A stretch of DNA of 64,000 nucleotides from Paenibacillus mangrovi (GTDB taxonomy: Bacteria > Bacillota > Bacilli > Paenibacillales > Paenibacillaceae): NCBI RefSeq assembly GCF_022898935.1, contig NZ_JALIRP010000004.1, positions 1-64,000 on the forward strand, in the 5' to 3' direction. The position numbers and the translations under genes are program-made. Below are positions 1 through 8,503 of this stretch, in pieces; position 1 is the first letter of the stretch, and every line of letters begins with the position of its first letter. The notes below the pieces were generated by a model that was given only the letters and a program-made list of their open reading frames with translations, was not told the origin of the DNA and ran no database searches.

Positions 1-45
1 ATATATCCACTATTACAACCACAAACGAATAAAGGCAAAACTAAA

Positions 46-80
46 ACGCATGAGCCCGGTACAGTACCGAACTCATGCGT
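46..80. terminator. Hairpin at the left edge, likely terminator of an upstream gene
   Basis: The arms ACGCATGAG and CTCATGCGT can pair around an inner GGTAC/GTACC stem. No clear T run follows on the + strand. It probably ends a gene lying left of the window, but that gene is not visible. Confidence 0.45.
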
Positions 81-105
81 TAGAGGTGGCCTAACTATAT
101 AATGT

Positions 106-172
106 CTAACTTTTTGGGGTCACTTCATGGAGGCAGCTCCTTTTTGCTTGTTGACGGGCAGGATTGTTCAAT
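106..172 (+). repeat. Degenerate copy of the intergenic compound repeat
   Basis: The right arm (151-172, ACGGGCAGGATTGTTCAAT) is a clear relative of the repeat arm TAACGGGCAGGATAGTT. It follows a GGAG...CTCC hairpin with a T run (about 129-145). The left arm is reduced to CTAAC near 106. A CGCGAATA tract follows at 179, as it does after the arms at 4617 and 13625. Confidence 0.55.
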
Positions 173-273
173 CAATTCGCGAATAATTGACGAATGGAAA
201 AAATCGCTAAGGACAACTTCTACAAAAATTTCAATTGAATTTACTCAAATCAGATTCATTAAGGAGGAAGTGC

Positions 274-762
274 ATGAAAGCAACCATCATCGAAAAGCCG
301 TCCATGACATTAATCGGTTTAGCGGCTAAAGTAACTCTCTATGATGTGCAACAGAATCGGACAACGCTTAATCTATCGGCGAATTTCATGGAAAGAAGAG
401 CGGAAGTCAAAAGTTGCATTAACGAAAGAGAAGTATTTGGTCTTAGTACGGACCCTGAAGATTATAATCCCGAAACGGACCTTTTTGAATTTTTTATTGG
501 AGTTGAAGTTTCTTCGACCGAGGACATTCCGGATGAAATGGTCGTTAGAGAGATCCCAGCCAATACTTATGTTTTATTTACATTCAATGGCCCTTTCGAA
601 AATGCAGGTGCCGTACATGCTTATTTATACTCTACGTGGTTAAAAGAAAGTGGATATGAACTTGCTGGGCTATATAATATCGAAATCTACGATGAAAGAA
701 ATCATGATCCCGAGTCTGCGGAGTCCATTACGGATATTTGCTTTCCCGTTCGCAAGAAGTAA
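274..762 (+). CDS. GyrI-like / AraC effector-binding domain protein
   Basis: A 162-residue protein consisting of a stand-alone GyrI-like (AraC effector-binding) small-molecule-binding domain with no DNA-binding part. The family fold binds hydrophobic ligands, and members act as drug-binding or gyrase-inhibitor-like proteins. Family-like features are the start MKATIIEKPSMTLIG, the central FFIGVEV strand, the segment IPANTYVLFTFNGPFENAG, and the C-terminal FEIYDER-like stretch YNIEIYDERNHDPES. The start at 274 is chosen over the upstream ATG at 235 because AAGGAGG lies at 261-267. The gene is flanked on both sides by the compound repeat, so it looks like a single-gene unit. The ligand is unknown. 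Confidence 0.85.
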   Translation: MKATIIEKPSMTLIGLAAKVTLYDVQQNRTTLNLSANFMERRAEVKSCINEREVFGLSTDPEDYNPETDLFEFFIGVEVSSTEDIPDEMVVREIPANTYVLFTFNGPFENAGAVHAYLYSTWLKESGYELAGLYNIEIYDERNHDPESAESITDICFPVRKK

Positions 763-787
763 TGGCATTTCGCAAATGTGGATTAAG

Positions 788-879
788 CTTACGGGAAACG
801 ATAGCTGAATATCATACATTGTCGAGCAGGTTGCCTAAGCCTGCTTATTTTATTGAACTAACAGGCAGGATAGTTGAAT
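788..879 (+). repeat. Compound intergenic repeat, two arms around a hairpin
   Basis: The left arm is at 788-810 (TTACGGGAAACGATAGCTG) and the right arm at 858-879 (CTAACAGGCAGGATAGTTG), 70 bases apart. Between them AGCAGG (825-830) pairs with CCTGCT (840-845), followed by a T-rich tail like an intrinsic terminator. The whole element is about 95 percent identical to the one at 21021-21113, including the spacer, so it has been copied as a unit. Confidence 0.8.
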
Positions 880-918
880 GAAAGATCATCCATAATTACA
901 TTAGAAATGGTGAAAATA

Positions 919-1824
919 ATGAAAACCAAAAAAACAAATGCTCATCCAGGTGACTTATTCGTTGTCGTATTGCCTGATGGACGATATGGTGCGATACGTA
1001 TTATAAATCAAGTGGATAAATCACTTTTAATAGCAGTTACGACTTATCTGGAACCAAGAATACCTTCGGTTTCTGATCAACAACTACAAATGATTCTTAT
1101 TCAAAATCGATTCAGTTATAAGAACGAATCTGCGATAAGTTGGTATGATGGGAAAATACCTAAAGACTTTCTGTATATAGGTAATATTCCTGTATCAGAA
1201 CATGAGAAGATGGTTGAATGCAATAAATATAGCGGCAGTTTGAGTTCTTCTTGTGCACATCCAGTTTATTGGGAGTGGCGTTGGCTAAATGATCGTGAAA
1301 ACTATGAGAATGAAATACAAGCTGAAAGACTCAAGCGTGAAGAAGAGAACAAACATCGAATACACGTACCAAAACAAATGATGACAGATGTTGAATTTTG
1401 GACATACATATCTATGCTCGATCTTCAACAAAAGGACGAAGAAGATGCCGCTTCCCCTTTAGTAATGAAGCTCGCTAAGACCAGTGTCAGTAATATTAAA
1501 AGATTCGACGAAACTTTGGCGTACAAGCTATATTTGCTAGATACGAAAGAGCATGCCAAGCAAATTGGGGAATTTGCTTACAATGAGGAAGAAGATTATA
1601 TCTCAGCTGATGGATTTTTGTACGCTCGTTGTGCCGCTGTCGCAAAAGGGAAATTCTTTTATGAATTGGCACTGAATTCTCCTTGTGATATGCCTAAAGA
1701 CGAGGGATTTGAGATCCTTATTAGCATTGCTCATGAAGCTTATGTCAAGAGAACAGGTAAGGAATATTATTATGGAACAGGCTGTAGCTATGAATCATTT
1801 GAAAATAAAGAAGGTTGGCGATAA
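919..1824 (+). CDS. Imm26-like N-terminus fused to DUF4240 domain
   Basis: A soluble protein of about 301 residues with no signal peptide. Residues 10-130 resemble the Imm26 family of contact-toxin immunity proteins, seen in the segment GDLFVVVLPDGRYGAIRII. The second half resembles DUF4240 (MTDVEFWTYISMLD near residue 155, then the long helical region ending in YYGTGCSYESFEN), a family common in bacteria and also linked to polymorphic-toxin loci. The start at 919 is preferred because a GGTG stretch lies six bases upstream. A longer frame opens with TTG at 874, inside the repeat arm, and has no ribosome site. No toxin gene is adjacent, so an orphan-immunity role is inferred only. Confidence 0.7.
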   Translation: MKTKKTNAHPGDLFVVVLPDGRYGAIRIINQVDKSLLIAVTTYLEPRIPSVSDQQLQMILIQNRFSYKNESAISWYDGKIPKDFLYIGNIPVSEHEKMVECNKYSGSLSSSCAHPVYWEWRWLNDRENYENEIQAERLKREEENKHRIHVPKQMMTDVEFWTYISMLDLQQKDEEDAASPLVMKLAKTSVSNIKRFDETLAYKLYLLDTKEHAKQIGEFAYNEEEDYISADGFLYARCAAVAKGKFFYELALNSPCDMPKDEGFEILISIAHEAYVKRTGKEYYYGTGCSYESFENKEGWR

Positions 1825-1856
1825 ACGAAGCGGATGTATCCTGTTGAGGAGTTGAA

Positions 1857-2009
1857 CTAACGGGACCGATAGTTGAATCATGATATAGAGGCAACTGGTC
1901 AAACGATCAGCTGCCGTTTTCATTGAAGTAACGGGCAGGATAGTTCAGTAAACACGAGAAAAGGCCGCCGGCATACGTATCAGCCTTTTCTCAGCTAACG
2001 GCAGAAATG
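1857..2009 (+). repeat. Compound intergenic repeat with three arms and two hairpins
   Basis: Arms lie at 1857-1878 (CTAACGGGACCGATAGTTG), 1928-1949 (GTAACGGGCAGGATAGTTC) and 1994-2009 (GCTAACGGCAGAAATG). The first spacer carries GGCA-CTG/CAG-TGCC (1889-1914). The second carries GAGAAAAGGC/GCCTTTTCTC. The first two arms and their spacer are nearly identical to the element at 7496-7583. Confidence 0.8.
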
Positions 2010-2027
2010 TATAATAAGAAAGATTCA

Positions 2028-2048
2028 GCCCGATCGACAAGATCGGGC
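2028..2048 (-). terminator. Intrinsic terminator of the XRE regulator gene
   Basis: A perfect 8-bp stem, GCCCGATC/GATCGGGC, with a five-base loop lies just past the stop of the minus-strand gene at 2059. A TTTTAT tract on the + strand suggests it may work in both directions. Confidence 0.7.
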
Positions 2049-2058
2049 CGATTTTATA

Positions 2059-2901
2059 TCAATTACTCGATAAAAGCTTATTAAGCTTGGGGATCGTATC
2101 GTTATCGTTTGCCGGGATATTGATCGTGACCGTAAGGTGGGGAGAATCAGATACAAGAAACGAAATTTGATCAAATACAAGTAGTCCGGCCGTCGGATGA
2201 TGATTAATTTTCTTTCCTTCAGGTCCATTCAGAACATCATGCTGGGGCCACCATGCCCTGAATTCCGCGCTTACCTGATTCAAATCCCCGATGAGTTCCA
2301 TCCACCAAGGATCACCGGCGAATTTACCGTAACTGGCACGAAAATGAGCCAACCGATGCCGGGCATGTGTTTCCCAGTTTCCTTGAAGCAATTCACGCAC
2401 GTATCGCGAAGTGAACGTCCGCCAAACAGTATTTCGCTCGCGCTTTGACATAGCCCCATAATCCCCATAAATCAAATTTGCAGCCTTGTTCCATGCAACA
2501 ATATTTAGGCGTTGATCAGTAACATAGGCCGGACTACTCCCTTGTAGGTCAAGGAACTTCTGAAGTGTCTGACTAATGTTGTTTTCGACTGGCGTCAGAT
2601 CGGCAGGCAGCTGCTGGAGGGCCAGCAAAAATAAATGCTTGCGCTCATTCGAATCAAGCTGGAGAGCTCGGGCAATGTTTTCTAGCACTTGAGCCGATAC
2701 CTGAATATTTCGCGCTTGTTCCAGCCATGTGTACCAGTCCACACTGACACCAGAGAGTTGCGCCACTTCCCCGCGTCTAAGTCCCGGCGTGCGCCGACGG
2801 CCTACATTAGGCAGACCAGCTTGCTCGGGTGAAATACGGGCACGACGTGTCCTCAAAAACTGCGCCAGCTCATCAAGCCGCGTATTGTTTGATTGTTCCA
2901 T
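2059..2901 (-). CDS. XRE-family regulator with MmyB-like ligand-binding domain
   Basis: A 280-residue cytoplasmic regulator. The N-terminal helix-turn-helix spans about residues 10-80, with the hallmark RRTPGLRRGEVAQLSGVSVDWYTWLEQ of the MmyB/helix-turn-helix group. The rest is the MmyB-like PAS-type domain (segments AYVTDQRLNIVAWN and GDPWWMELIGDL). The start at 2901 follows GGAGC closely; an upstream ATG at 2931 lacks a ribosome site. It is divergent from the DHA2 pump at 3052, with a 150-base shared control region holding a dyad. Control of the pump is the standard layout for this family, but the ligand cannot be read from the sequence. Confidence 0.88.
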   Translation of the reverse strand: MEQSNNTRLDELAQFLRTRRARISPEQAGLPNVGRRRTPGLRRGEVAQLSGVSVDWYTWLEQARNIQVSAQVLENIARALQLDSNERKHLFLLALQQLPADLTPVENNISQTLQKFLDLQGSSPAYVTDQRLNIVAWNKAANLIYGDYGAMSKRERNTVWRTFTSRYVRELLQGNWETHARHRLAHFRASYGKFAGDPWWMELIGDLNQVSAEFRAWWPQHDVLNGPEGKKINHHPTAGLLVFDQISFLVSDSPHLTVTINIPANDNDTIPKLNKLLSSN

Positions 2902-2933
2902 AAATTTGCTCCTGCTCTCCTTGTCAGACACAT

Positions 2934-2958
2934 ATCGTAGGAGAATTACTCCTATGAT
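2934..2958. promoter_or_regulatory. Candidate operator between XRE gene and efflux pump
   Basis: The dyad TAGGAG (2938-2943) AATTA CTCCTA (2949-2954) extends outward through ATC/GAT with one mismatch. It lies about 35 bases upstream of the minus-strand start and upstream of the pump. TATA-like promoter boxes lie near 2975-2996. Confidence 0.5.
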
Positions 2959-3051
2959 AAACCCTCATCTTATTCTAGTATACAATTCATTATACACTTT
3001 CAATGAGACGAAATGGCAAATACTTAAAATTGCACTGAAAGGGGACTTACT

Positions 3052-4434
3052 TTGGAAAAAGCAATGCCAATACAGACCAGCAGTACCGGCAAGCTGGCCA
3101 AAGGGCTGTTGCTTCTCGGACTTTCGCTCGGATACTTTATGGTGCTCTTGGATATGACGGTGGTGAGCATCGCGCTGCCTGCGATTCGCGCCGAGTTGGG
3201 TGGGGGAATATCCGGCCTTCAATGGGTGGTCAACGCATACACGATTGTGTTTGCCTGTTTACTGCTATCAATGGGTGCTTTTGCTGACAAACTTGGGGCC
3301 AAACGTGTCTATACGTGCGGTCTGGCCCTATTTCTCGTAGCATCGGCCACTACTGCAGCCGTTTCGACGCTAGGCGCGCTTATCGGGCTACGTGCGATAC
3401 TCGGTATAGGAGGCGCAGCTCTGATGCCAGCCTCGCTCACCCTGCTTGCCCATGCCTACCCTGGATCAGCTGAACGTGCCCGGGCGCTTGGCATTTGGGC
3501 AGCAGTTACCGGGGCAGCGATGGCGGCAGGACCTGTTGTCGGTGGGCTATTGGTGGACTCGTTCGGTTGGCGCAGCATTTTCCTTCTCAACGTGCCGCTT
3601 GCAGGCATTAGCTTAATCATGACTTTCCTGCTCGTCAGGGAAACGGACCGTAAACCGCGGAAATACTTTGACTTGGGAGGGCAAATCACAGCCATTGTCG
3701 CCATAGCTGCATTGTCGTTCGGACTGATGGAGGGGGAAACGTACGGATGGAATTCCCCGGTTATTTTCGCGGCATTTAGTCTGGCTCTGTTGAGCGCCAT
3801 CATATTTTTGATTGTTGAAGCGAAAGGCAAGACACCGTTACTTCCGTTACGGCTATTTAGGAATACGACGGTATCGGCCGGAATGCTTGCCGGGATGGCG
3901 ATTAACATCGGCCTGTCCGGAATTTTATTTGTACTGCCATTATTTTTTCAACAAACGCGCGGATTATCGGCCCACACAGCAGGACTCACGCTCCTTCCAA
4001 TGATGATTCCACTGGCCTTTAATCCAATTCTGACCGGTCGAATTGTTGGCAGAATCGGAGCGCGGATACCGATGACTGTCGGCTTTAGCCTTGGTGCAGT
4101 AGGTACATTGCTGCAAGTGTGGACGGAAGTGAACACGAACTATGTTATTACGATGATTGGATTGCTGCTGATCGGTTTCGGAGTGTCCTTTACGATTCCC
4201 TCGTTGATGGCGGCCGTAATCTCTTCTGTCCCGAAGGAACAGACCGGTGCAGTTTCAGGCGCTCTCAATTCGAGCCGTCAGCTTGGCGCGACGCTGGGGG
4301 TCGCCATCCTCGGCTCGATTCTGAGTGGCAGCAAATCGTTTATTGCCGGAATGCATATGTCGCTTATCGTTACAACTGTTATTTTCTTCGGCGGCAGCTT
4401 GCTGTCGTTTGCATTTATCGGCAGAAAACAATAA
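3052..4434 (+). CDS. DHA2-family MFS drug efflux transporter
   Basis: A 460-residue inner-membrane drug/proton antiporter of the 14-helix DHA2 (EmrB/QacA) family. Motif C-like GPVVGGLLVDSFGWRSIFLLNVPL lies near residue 160. The N-terminal helix carries LDMTVVSIALPAI, the family's first-helix signature, and ALNSSRQLGATLGVAILGS is near the C-terminus. The TTG at 3052 is chosen because AAGGGG lies about eight bases upstream; the in-frame ATG at 3064 is too far from it. Divergent from the XRE gene, which is its likely repressor. The substrate is unknown. Confidence 0.9.
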   Translation: MEKAMPIQTSSTGKLAKGLLLLGLSLGYFMVLLDMTVVSIALPAIRAELGGGISGLQWVVNAYTIVFACLLLSMGAFADKLGAKRVYTCGLALFLVASATTAAVSTLGALIGLRAILGIGGAALMPASLTLLAHAYPGSAERARALGIWAAVTGAAMAAGPVVGGLLVDSFGWRSIFLLNVPLAGISLIMTFLLVRETDRKPRKYFDLGGQITAIVAIAALSFGLMEGETYGWNSPVIFAAFSLALLSAIIFLIVEAKGKTPLLPLRLFRNTTVSAGMLAGMAINIGLSGILFVLPLFFQQTRGLSAHTAGLTLLPMMIPLAFNPILTGRIVGRIGARIPMTVGFSLGAVGTLLQVWTEVNTNYVITMIGLLLIGFGVSFTIPSLMAAVISSVPKEQTGAVSGALNSSRQLGATLGVAILGSILSGSKSFIAGMHMSLIVTTVIFFGGSLLSFAFIGRKQ

Positions 4435-4546
4435 CGGCAATAAACGAAGGCTTCACATAATTCATTTGATAAATTAACCGAGAACGATAAAGCAAAGAGA
4501 TTGTATCATTAGGCTTCTGCAGCGATCGACCTGCAACCTCATTACT

Positions 4547-4638
4547 CTAACGGGAACATTAATGCAATAAGAATTTTGGAGGCAGCCGACATTTTGTGTC
4601 GGATGCCTTTTCTTATTAATAAGCAGGATAGTACAAAA
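4547..4638 (+). repeat. Compound intergenic repeat
   Basis: The left arm CTAACGGGAACATTAATGC starts at 4547. The right arm TAATAAGCAGGATAGTAC starts at 4617. The spacer carries the hairpin GGCAGCCGACA/TGTCGGATGCC (4581-4607), followed by TTTTC. The tract CGCGAATACCCCACACATGG follows the right arm and has a relative after the arm at 13625. It fills most of the gap between the pump and the next gene fragment. Confidence 0.7.
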
Positions 4639-4755
4639 GTTTCGCGAATACCCCACACATGGAATTATTTACTAAGGACGTGAATAAGAAGTTATAGGAA
4701 ATCAATGCAAAACAAAAAGATTACTGAAATATTTTCGAGCTTTGGAGGAAGAGAG

Positions 4756-4872
4756 ATGGATGTTAGATTAAGAACATTAAATATAGATGATTACGATATT
4801 GTATTTAATTGGAGCAAGGACGATGTATTTTGTTCTGCTAATGGGTGGAAGAAAGATAGAAGCGCTGGTTGA
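4756..4872 (+). pseudogene. GNAT acetyltransferase, N-terminal fragment
   Basis: A 38-codon frame with a good ribosome site (GGAGGAAGAG). The product begins MDVRLRTLNIDDYDIVFNW, the usual start of GNAT-family N-acetyltransferases, and runs to a stop after WKKDRSAG. Full members have about 150-180 residues, and the acetyl-CoA-binding part is missing. The frame ends 15 bases before the esterase start. Assignment rests only on the N-terminal pattern. Confidence 0.5.
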
Positions 4873-4887
4873 AAGGACGGTCTTTGT

Positions 4888-6090
4888 GTGGCAAAAAAGA
4901 AAACAGTGAAAAGAATCAACAAGATTCTCCTGACTGCGATAGGCGGAATCGCACTTATTTTGGGTGTTTTGGCGGGTTATGTTTATTTCTTCATACTTGA
5001 AAAGCCTGCTGAACCGGATAAATGGGCTGCTGCGGAGCGCTATGTCTGGAATAAAATCAAGTTTGACCATGATGCACAAGTAATTTCTGCCGACGGTTCG
5101 GAATACTATTTACTTGCCAATAAGGGAGCAGCTACAGAAGATAAATTGATCATTTATTTTTCTGGGGGCGGTGTGGCCTGGGATGCGGTGACTGCCGCGC
5201 AGCCGATCAGTCTGAGTAATGTAATGAAGAACGGTGAGATCAAATATTACTTTCCGAACATTCCATTCTTTAAAGTAAGTACGCTTGGCGGCCTGTTGAA
5301 AAATAATAACCCTGACAATCCGTTCAAGGATTGGAATATTGTATATATCCCTTATTCTACTGGTGATCTGCATATCGGGAATGCATCCAAGGAATATACG
5401 GACGCCAAAGGCAAGCCGTTTACAATGCGTTACAACGGGCAAGCCAATACGCGCGCAGCATTGGAATGGATTGCAAACCATTTCGCTTCGCCGGTAAAGA
5501 TCCTCATTGCGGGAGAAAGCGCCGGAGGATTCGGAGCTGCTTTCTGGGCGCCTGAGATTGCGAAACGCTACCCAGATGCCCGTATTTATCAATATTCGGA
5601 CGGTTCCTACTTAAATGCCGACCGCTGGCCAGATATTATCGATAACGAATGGAAGGCCAACTTTGCAGCAACCTTTGGTTATGAAGTCCACGGCGATTTG
5701 ATTTCGTCCGTACTCGCGGCGAACCGCAAGCTGCTCCCGGACAATGCGGTACTTTTGCAATCCAATACACTTTATGATGAGCTGCTGTTCGACTTTGAAA
5801 AGGATCTGAATGGTGATGTTTCGGACGATGGCGAGTATGTGCATCGCTGGTCGGCACGCATGCTGCAATCTGCGGGAGAGCTAACTGAAGTATTGCCAGG
5901 CTACTATTATTACATCACTGATTACGATCTTAACGAGAAGACGGGCCGAACACCACATACACTCTCCTCATTAAATCATTTCTACAAAGCCGAACAGGAC
6001 GGGGTGAAGCTGATGAAGTGGTTGGACGATGCCGTGAATAAGGATGTATATTACTCCGTGGGGCGGCATTTTGTAGAGAATGACGGCTGA
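4888..6090 (+). CDS. Pectinacetylesterase-family serine hydrolase, membrane anchored
   Basis: A 400-residue protein with a positively charged N-terminus and one membrane segment (about residues 13-35, a signal anchor), so the catalytic part faces outside. The fold is that of the pectinacetylesterase/Notum family: the oxyanion stretch IIYFSGGGVAWD, the nucleophile motif GESAGGFG with Ser at about 211, and a late His in SLNHFYKAEQDG. Such enzymes remove acetyl or acyl esters from polysaccharides or related substrates. The GTG start at 4888 follows AAAGGACGG. It fits a plant- or soil-polymer lifestyle shared with the GH38 and GH29 genes, though it is not in an operon with them. Confidence 0.82.
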   Translation: MAKKKTVKRINKILLTAIGGIALILGVLAGYVYFFILEKPAEPDKWAAAERYVWNKIKFDHDAQVISADGSEYYLLANKGAATEDKLIIYFSGGGVAWDAVTAAQPISLSNVMKNGEIKYYFPNIPFFKVSTLGGLLKNNNPDNPFKDWNIVYIPYSTGDLHIGNASKEYTDAKGKPFTMRYNGQANTRAALEWIANHFASPVKILIAGESAGGFGAAFWAPEIAKRYPDARIYQYSDGSYLNADRWPDIIDNEWKANFAATFGYEVHGDLISSVLAANRKLLPDNAVLLQSNTLYDELLFDFEKDLNGDVSDDGEYVHRWSARMLQSAGELTEVLPGYYYYITDYDLNEKTGRTPHTLSSLNHFYKAEQDGVKLMKWLDDAVNKDVYYSVGRHFVENDG

Positions 6091-6284
6091 CGCTGTCGGT
6101 TGTAAGGTCTAGGGGTTCCTTTTTTTATATCAAAGTCCCAGTATATGGTGTAGTGGTGTCGTGCAATAATCTTCGACAGCAGTTACAGGATATAAGCATG
6201 CGAGAACTAGTCTATAGGCGTGTGACAATAGCGAATCTAACAGTCATAGAGGCGGCTTATTCCTAATTGGTATAATTCAATAAA

Positions 6285-6482
6285 CTAGCTATCAGGATAC
6301 ACTGAGATTTCTCTGACGTTGGTTTCAAAAGATGCATCATATTGCTGTAAAATGTCTTCCAAGATAACATGTTCTCGCACTCCGTATATTTGAATAATGG
6401 TCTTTTCCCTGTAGGTTTCTAAATCAAACGGAGCGGGAACGAAATAAACAAATTCGATTTTCGTGAAGAGTTGGTGGAATTA
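6285..6482 (-). pseudogene. Unrecognised gene remnant
   Basis: An open stretch of about 65 codons without a start codon, ending at a TAG (6285-6287). The readable product contains KIEFVYFVPAPFDLETYREK and ends REISVYPDS, which has protein-like composition but no family I recognise. It is probably the C-terminal end of a lost gene. The 194 bases between the esterase and this remnant show nothing clear. Confidence 0.3.
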
Positions 6483-6500
6483 GGCCAAGGTGTCGGATGA

Positions 6501-6521
6501 TATGCAGGATAGTTTATCAAT
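6501..6521 (+). repeat. Single right arm of the compound repeat
   Basis: TATGCAGGATAGTTTATCAAT matches the right-arm pattern (GCAGGATAGTT). No left arm is visible in the preceding 80 bases. It sits about 80 bases upstream of the VOC gene, the usual position for a right arm. Confidence 0.45.
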
Positions 6522-6603
6522 ATATTTTTCATTATTCCAGGAATATATTGGTGAGCATTGAATTCTTACTTGTACTAAGAAAAGAGGAAAGAAGGTTTGC
6601 CCG

Positions 6604-7443
6604 ATGGAGGTTACGCAGCAGCCAGCTACGGTTACATCTGTCCCTAAATTGGCATATGACGGTGGACAAATCGATGTAATTTGGGACAATCATGAAATGG
6701 CTGTCCAATGGTATGAAAAACATATGGGATTTACCCGAAAGCAAGTAATGAATGGGAAAAATGAAAAATTATCTACAGCGGAAATTATGACCGAGTTGCG
6801 AGCTGGTTTATGGCTCAAATCTGTACTGACGGACAGAAGAGTTAATCATTTTTTCGCCGAACGTGGCACGGTTGACCCAAACGTTCGCTGGTGTCATGCT
6901 ACGCGTGACTTAGAAGCCGAGCATACTTATTTCCAAAAAGAAGGCATACGTACTTCTGACATTTATTACACAGCCGATGGTAAGGGGCACTTTGATTTTT
7001 GGGGATTCGAAGGTACTCGATTAACCGCAGCAGAAAGCCAAGATATTCAAGACGGTTCACGCTTTGGCGGAAGTTGGGTTCGTATTGGAGTAAGAAATCT
7101 TCAAGAGGCTAGAACGTGGTATGAAAAATATTTAGGGATGGTATTATTGGAGGATTACTCTACAAAAGGGTCCCTAAAAATGGGGTTATCTTTGGAACAT
7201 CATTCCGATGTACATTCCGTTTGGTGGCTTGACCAACTTTCAGAAGACGCACCGGATAATGGACCAGTAGATGGACCTTGCCGCCCTTATTGTGTCACTC
7301 ATGATGGAGAGGCTTTTTCTCAATATTTTCAATATCTACGAGATAACGGTATCCGTACTTCTGACTACATTACTGGTGGTTTTTTTGCGTTTTTTCACTT
7401 TTATGACCCAGATGGCAACCGATTTAATGTATATAAATATTAA
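6604..7443 (+). CDS. VOC-family (glyoxalase-fold) protein with two domains
   Basis: A 279-residue cytoplasmic protein made of two vicinal-oxygen-chelate modules, about residues 18-130 and 150-279. The first holds WDNHEMAVQWYEKHMGF and the second RNLQEARTWYEKYLGM, both the typical early VOC pattern. It ends in DPDGNRFNVYKY, the family's closing strand. Members bind a metal and act as dioxygenases, lyases or antibiotic-binding proteins; nothing here fixes the substrate. The ATG at 6604 follows AAGAAGG at good spacing. It stands alone between repeat elements. Confidence 0.8.
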   Translation: MEVTQQPATVTSVPKLAYDGGQIDVIWDNHEMAVQWYEKHMGFTRKQVMNGKNEKLSTAEIMTELRAGLWLKSVLTDRRVNHFFAERGTVDPNVRWCHATRDLEAEHTYFQKEGIRTSDIYYTADGKGHFDFWGFEGTRLTAAESQDIQDGSRFGGSWVRIGVRNLQEARTWYEKYLGMVLLEDYSTKGSLKMGLSLEHHSDVHSVWWLDQLSEDAPDNGPVDGPCRPYCVTHDGEAFSQYFQYLRDNGIRTSDYITGGFFAFFHFYDPDGNRFNVYKY

Positions 7444-7495
7444 CTGAATCGTAAACGACCAGAGTGTGACAAAAAACCTCTGATAGACCTTTGCA

Positions 7496-7583
7496 CTAAC
7501 GGGAGACGATAGTTGAATCATGATATCGAGGTAGCTGGTCAAACGATCAGATGCCGTTTTCATTGAAGTAACGGGCAGTAGAG
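7496..7583 (+). repeat. Compound intergenic repeat
   Basis: The left arm CTAACGGGAGACGATAGTTG starts at 7496 and the right arm GTAACGGGCAGTAGAG at 7568. The spacer, including the GTAGCTGG/CAGATGCC hairpin, matches the element at 1857 with only a handful of differences over about 88 bases. Confidence 0.8.
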
Positions 7584-7724
7584 CGGGGTTGTCTTGGTTG
7601 CTGATTAAATTAAATCTAACGCGTTTCGTTGGAATCGTTTCAAGCAGCTACCACCATTTGTATGGAGTGGATTATAGTAGGGGAACCTAATTGTTGGCAA
7701 TAAAGTGACGGAGGGAATGCGTGC

Positions 7725-8435
7725 ATGGATTTTTTCAAAGGCCAAGACTCCTTGACGGCATTAGAATGGGTTGTGCGAAGCATTGTTGGATTTGTATTTC
7801 TGATCATTGCTGCCAAAATGATGGGCCAGCGTTCCATCTCCCAGCTCAGGTTTCTTGATTTCATTATCGCACTTACGCTCGGAAATATTATCGCCCATCC
7901 GCTCTCGGACGAGCATCTTGGATTAAAAGGAGCCCTCATTTCGACCTTTTCCCTTGTTTTACTGTACACTGCCGCCATCTGGCTCAGTCTGAAGATCCCG
8001 CTCCTCAAAAAATTATTCGACCCGCCGGCGATTCCCCTTGTTCTGGACGGGAAGCTTGATTATCGGAACCTGTCGAGAGCGAAGCTGCCCATTGAATTCC
8101 TGTATGCTGAGCTACGAAAAGCGAATGTTGAGGACATCTCGAAGGTCGCCTTTGCAGCCTGGGAACCAGGCGGTACACTTTCTGTTTTCCTGAATACAGC
8201 ATATCAGCCCGTAACTCCGGCTGACTTAAAGCTGACCACTCAACCCTTCAATCTAACCAAACCGATCATTACGGACGGCCACATGGAACATGCGCTACTG
8301 CGCGAGATCGGAAAGGACCGCGTATGGCTGGAAACGGAAATACGGCCCCATGAATTATATAACGTAATCTTGGCAACAGTAGACGGCAAGCTAACTGTAC
8401 AGGTGCATGTGGTTCGGGAACCAAGGACCCCCTAA
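7725..8435 (+). CDS. DUF421 (YetF/YcaP-type) membrane protein
   Basis: A 236-residue inner-membrane protein. Three membrane helices lie in the first 90 residues, with the family signature AAKMMGQRSISQLRFLDFIIALTLGN. The C-terminal soluble part contains the ELRKANVEDISKVAFAAWEPGGTLSV segment seen across DUF421 proteins. Several Bacillus paralogues are sporulation- or spore-linked, but the molecular role is unknown. The ATG at 7725 follows GGAGGG. Single-gene unit with a compound repeat upstream and a truncated repeat arm about 55 bases past its stop. Confidence 0.88.
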   Translation: MDFFKGQDSLTALEWVVRSIVGFVFLIIAAKMMGQRSISQLRFLDFIIALTLGNIIAHPLSDEHLGLKGALISTFSLVLLYTAAIWLSLKIPLLKKLFDPPAIPLVLDGKLDYRNLSRAKLPIEFLYAELRKANVEDISKVAFAAWEPGGTLSVFLNTAYQPVTPADLKLTTQPFNLTKPIITDGHMEHALLREIGKDRVWLETEIRPHELYNVILATVDGKLTVQVHVVREPRTP

Positions 8436-8490
8436 TTTTCACCTTAGCATAAGAGAGAATGGAGGAAGGGCGATACAAGTAAAGCTTAAC

Positions 8491-8503
8491 CTAACGGGAC
8501 ACG
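8491..8503 (+). repeat. Truncated left arm of the repeat fused to a gene fragment
   Basis: CTAACGGGACACG is a left arm that stops abruptly. The next bases are already in the reading frame of the CD3324-like remnant, so the arm lies exactly at a gene-fragment boundary. Confidence 0.6.

Noticed and set aside
2729..3157. Plus-strand frame opposite the XRE gene
   Set aside because: It is the antisense shadow of the regulator gene running into the pump's start, with no ribosome site.
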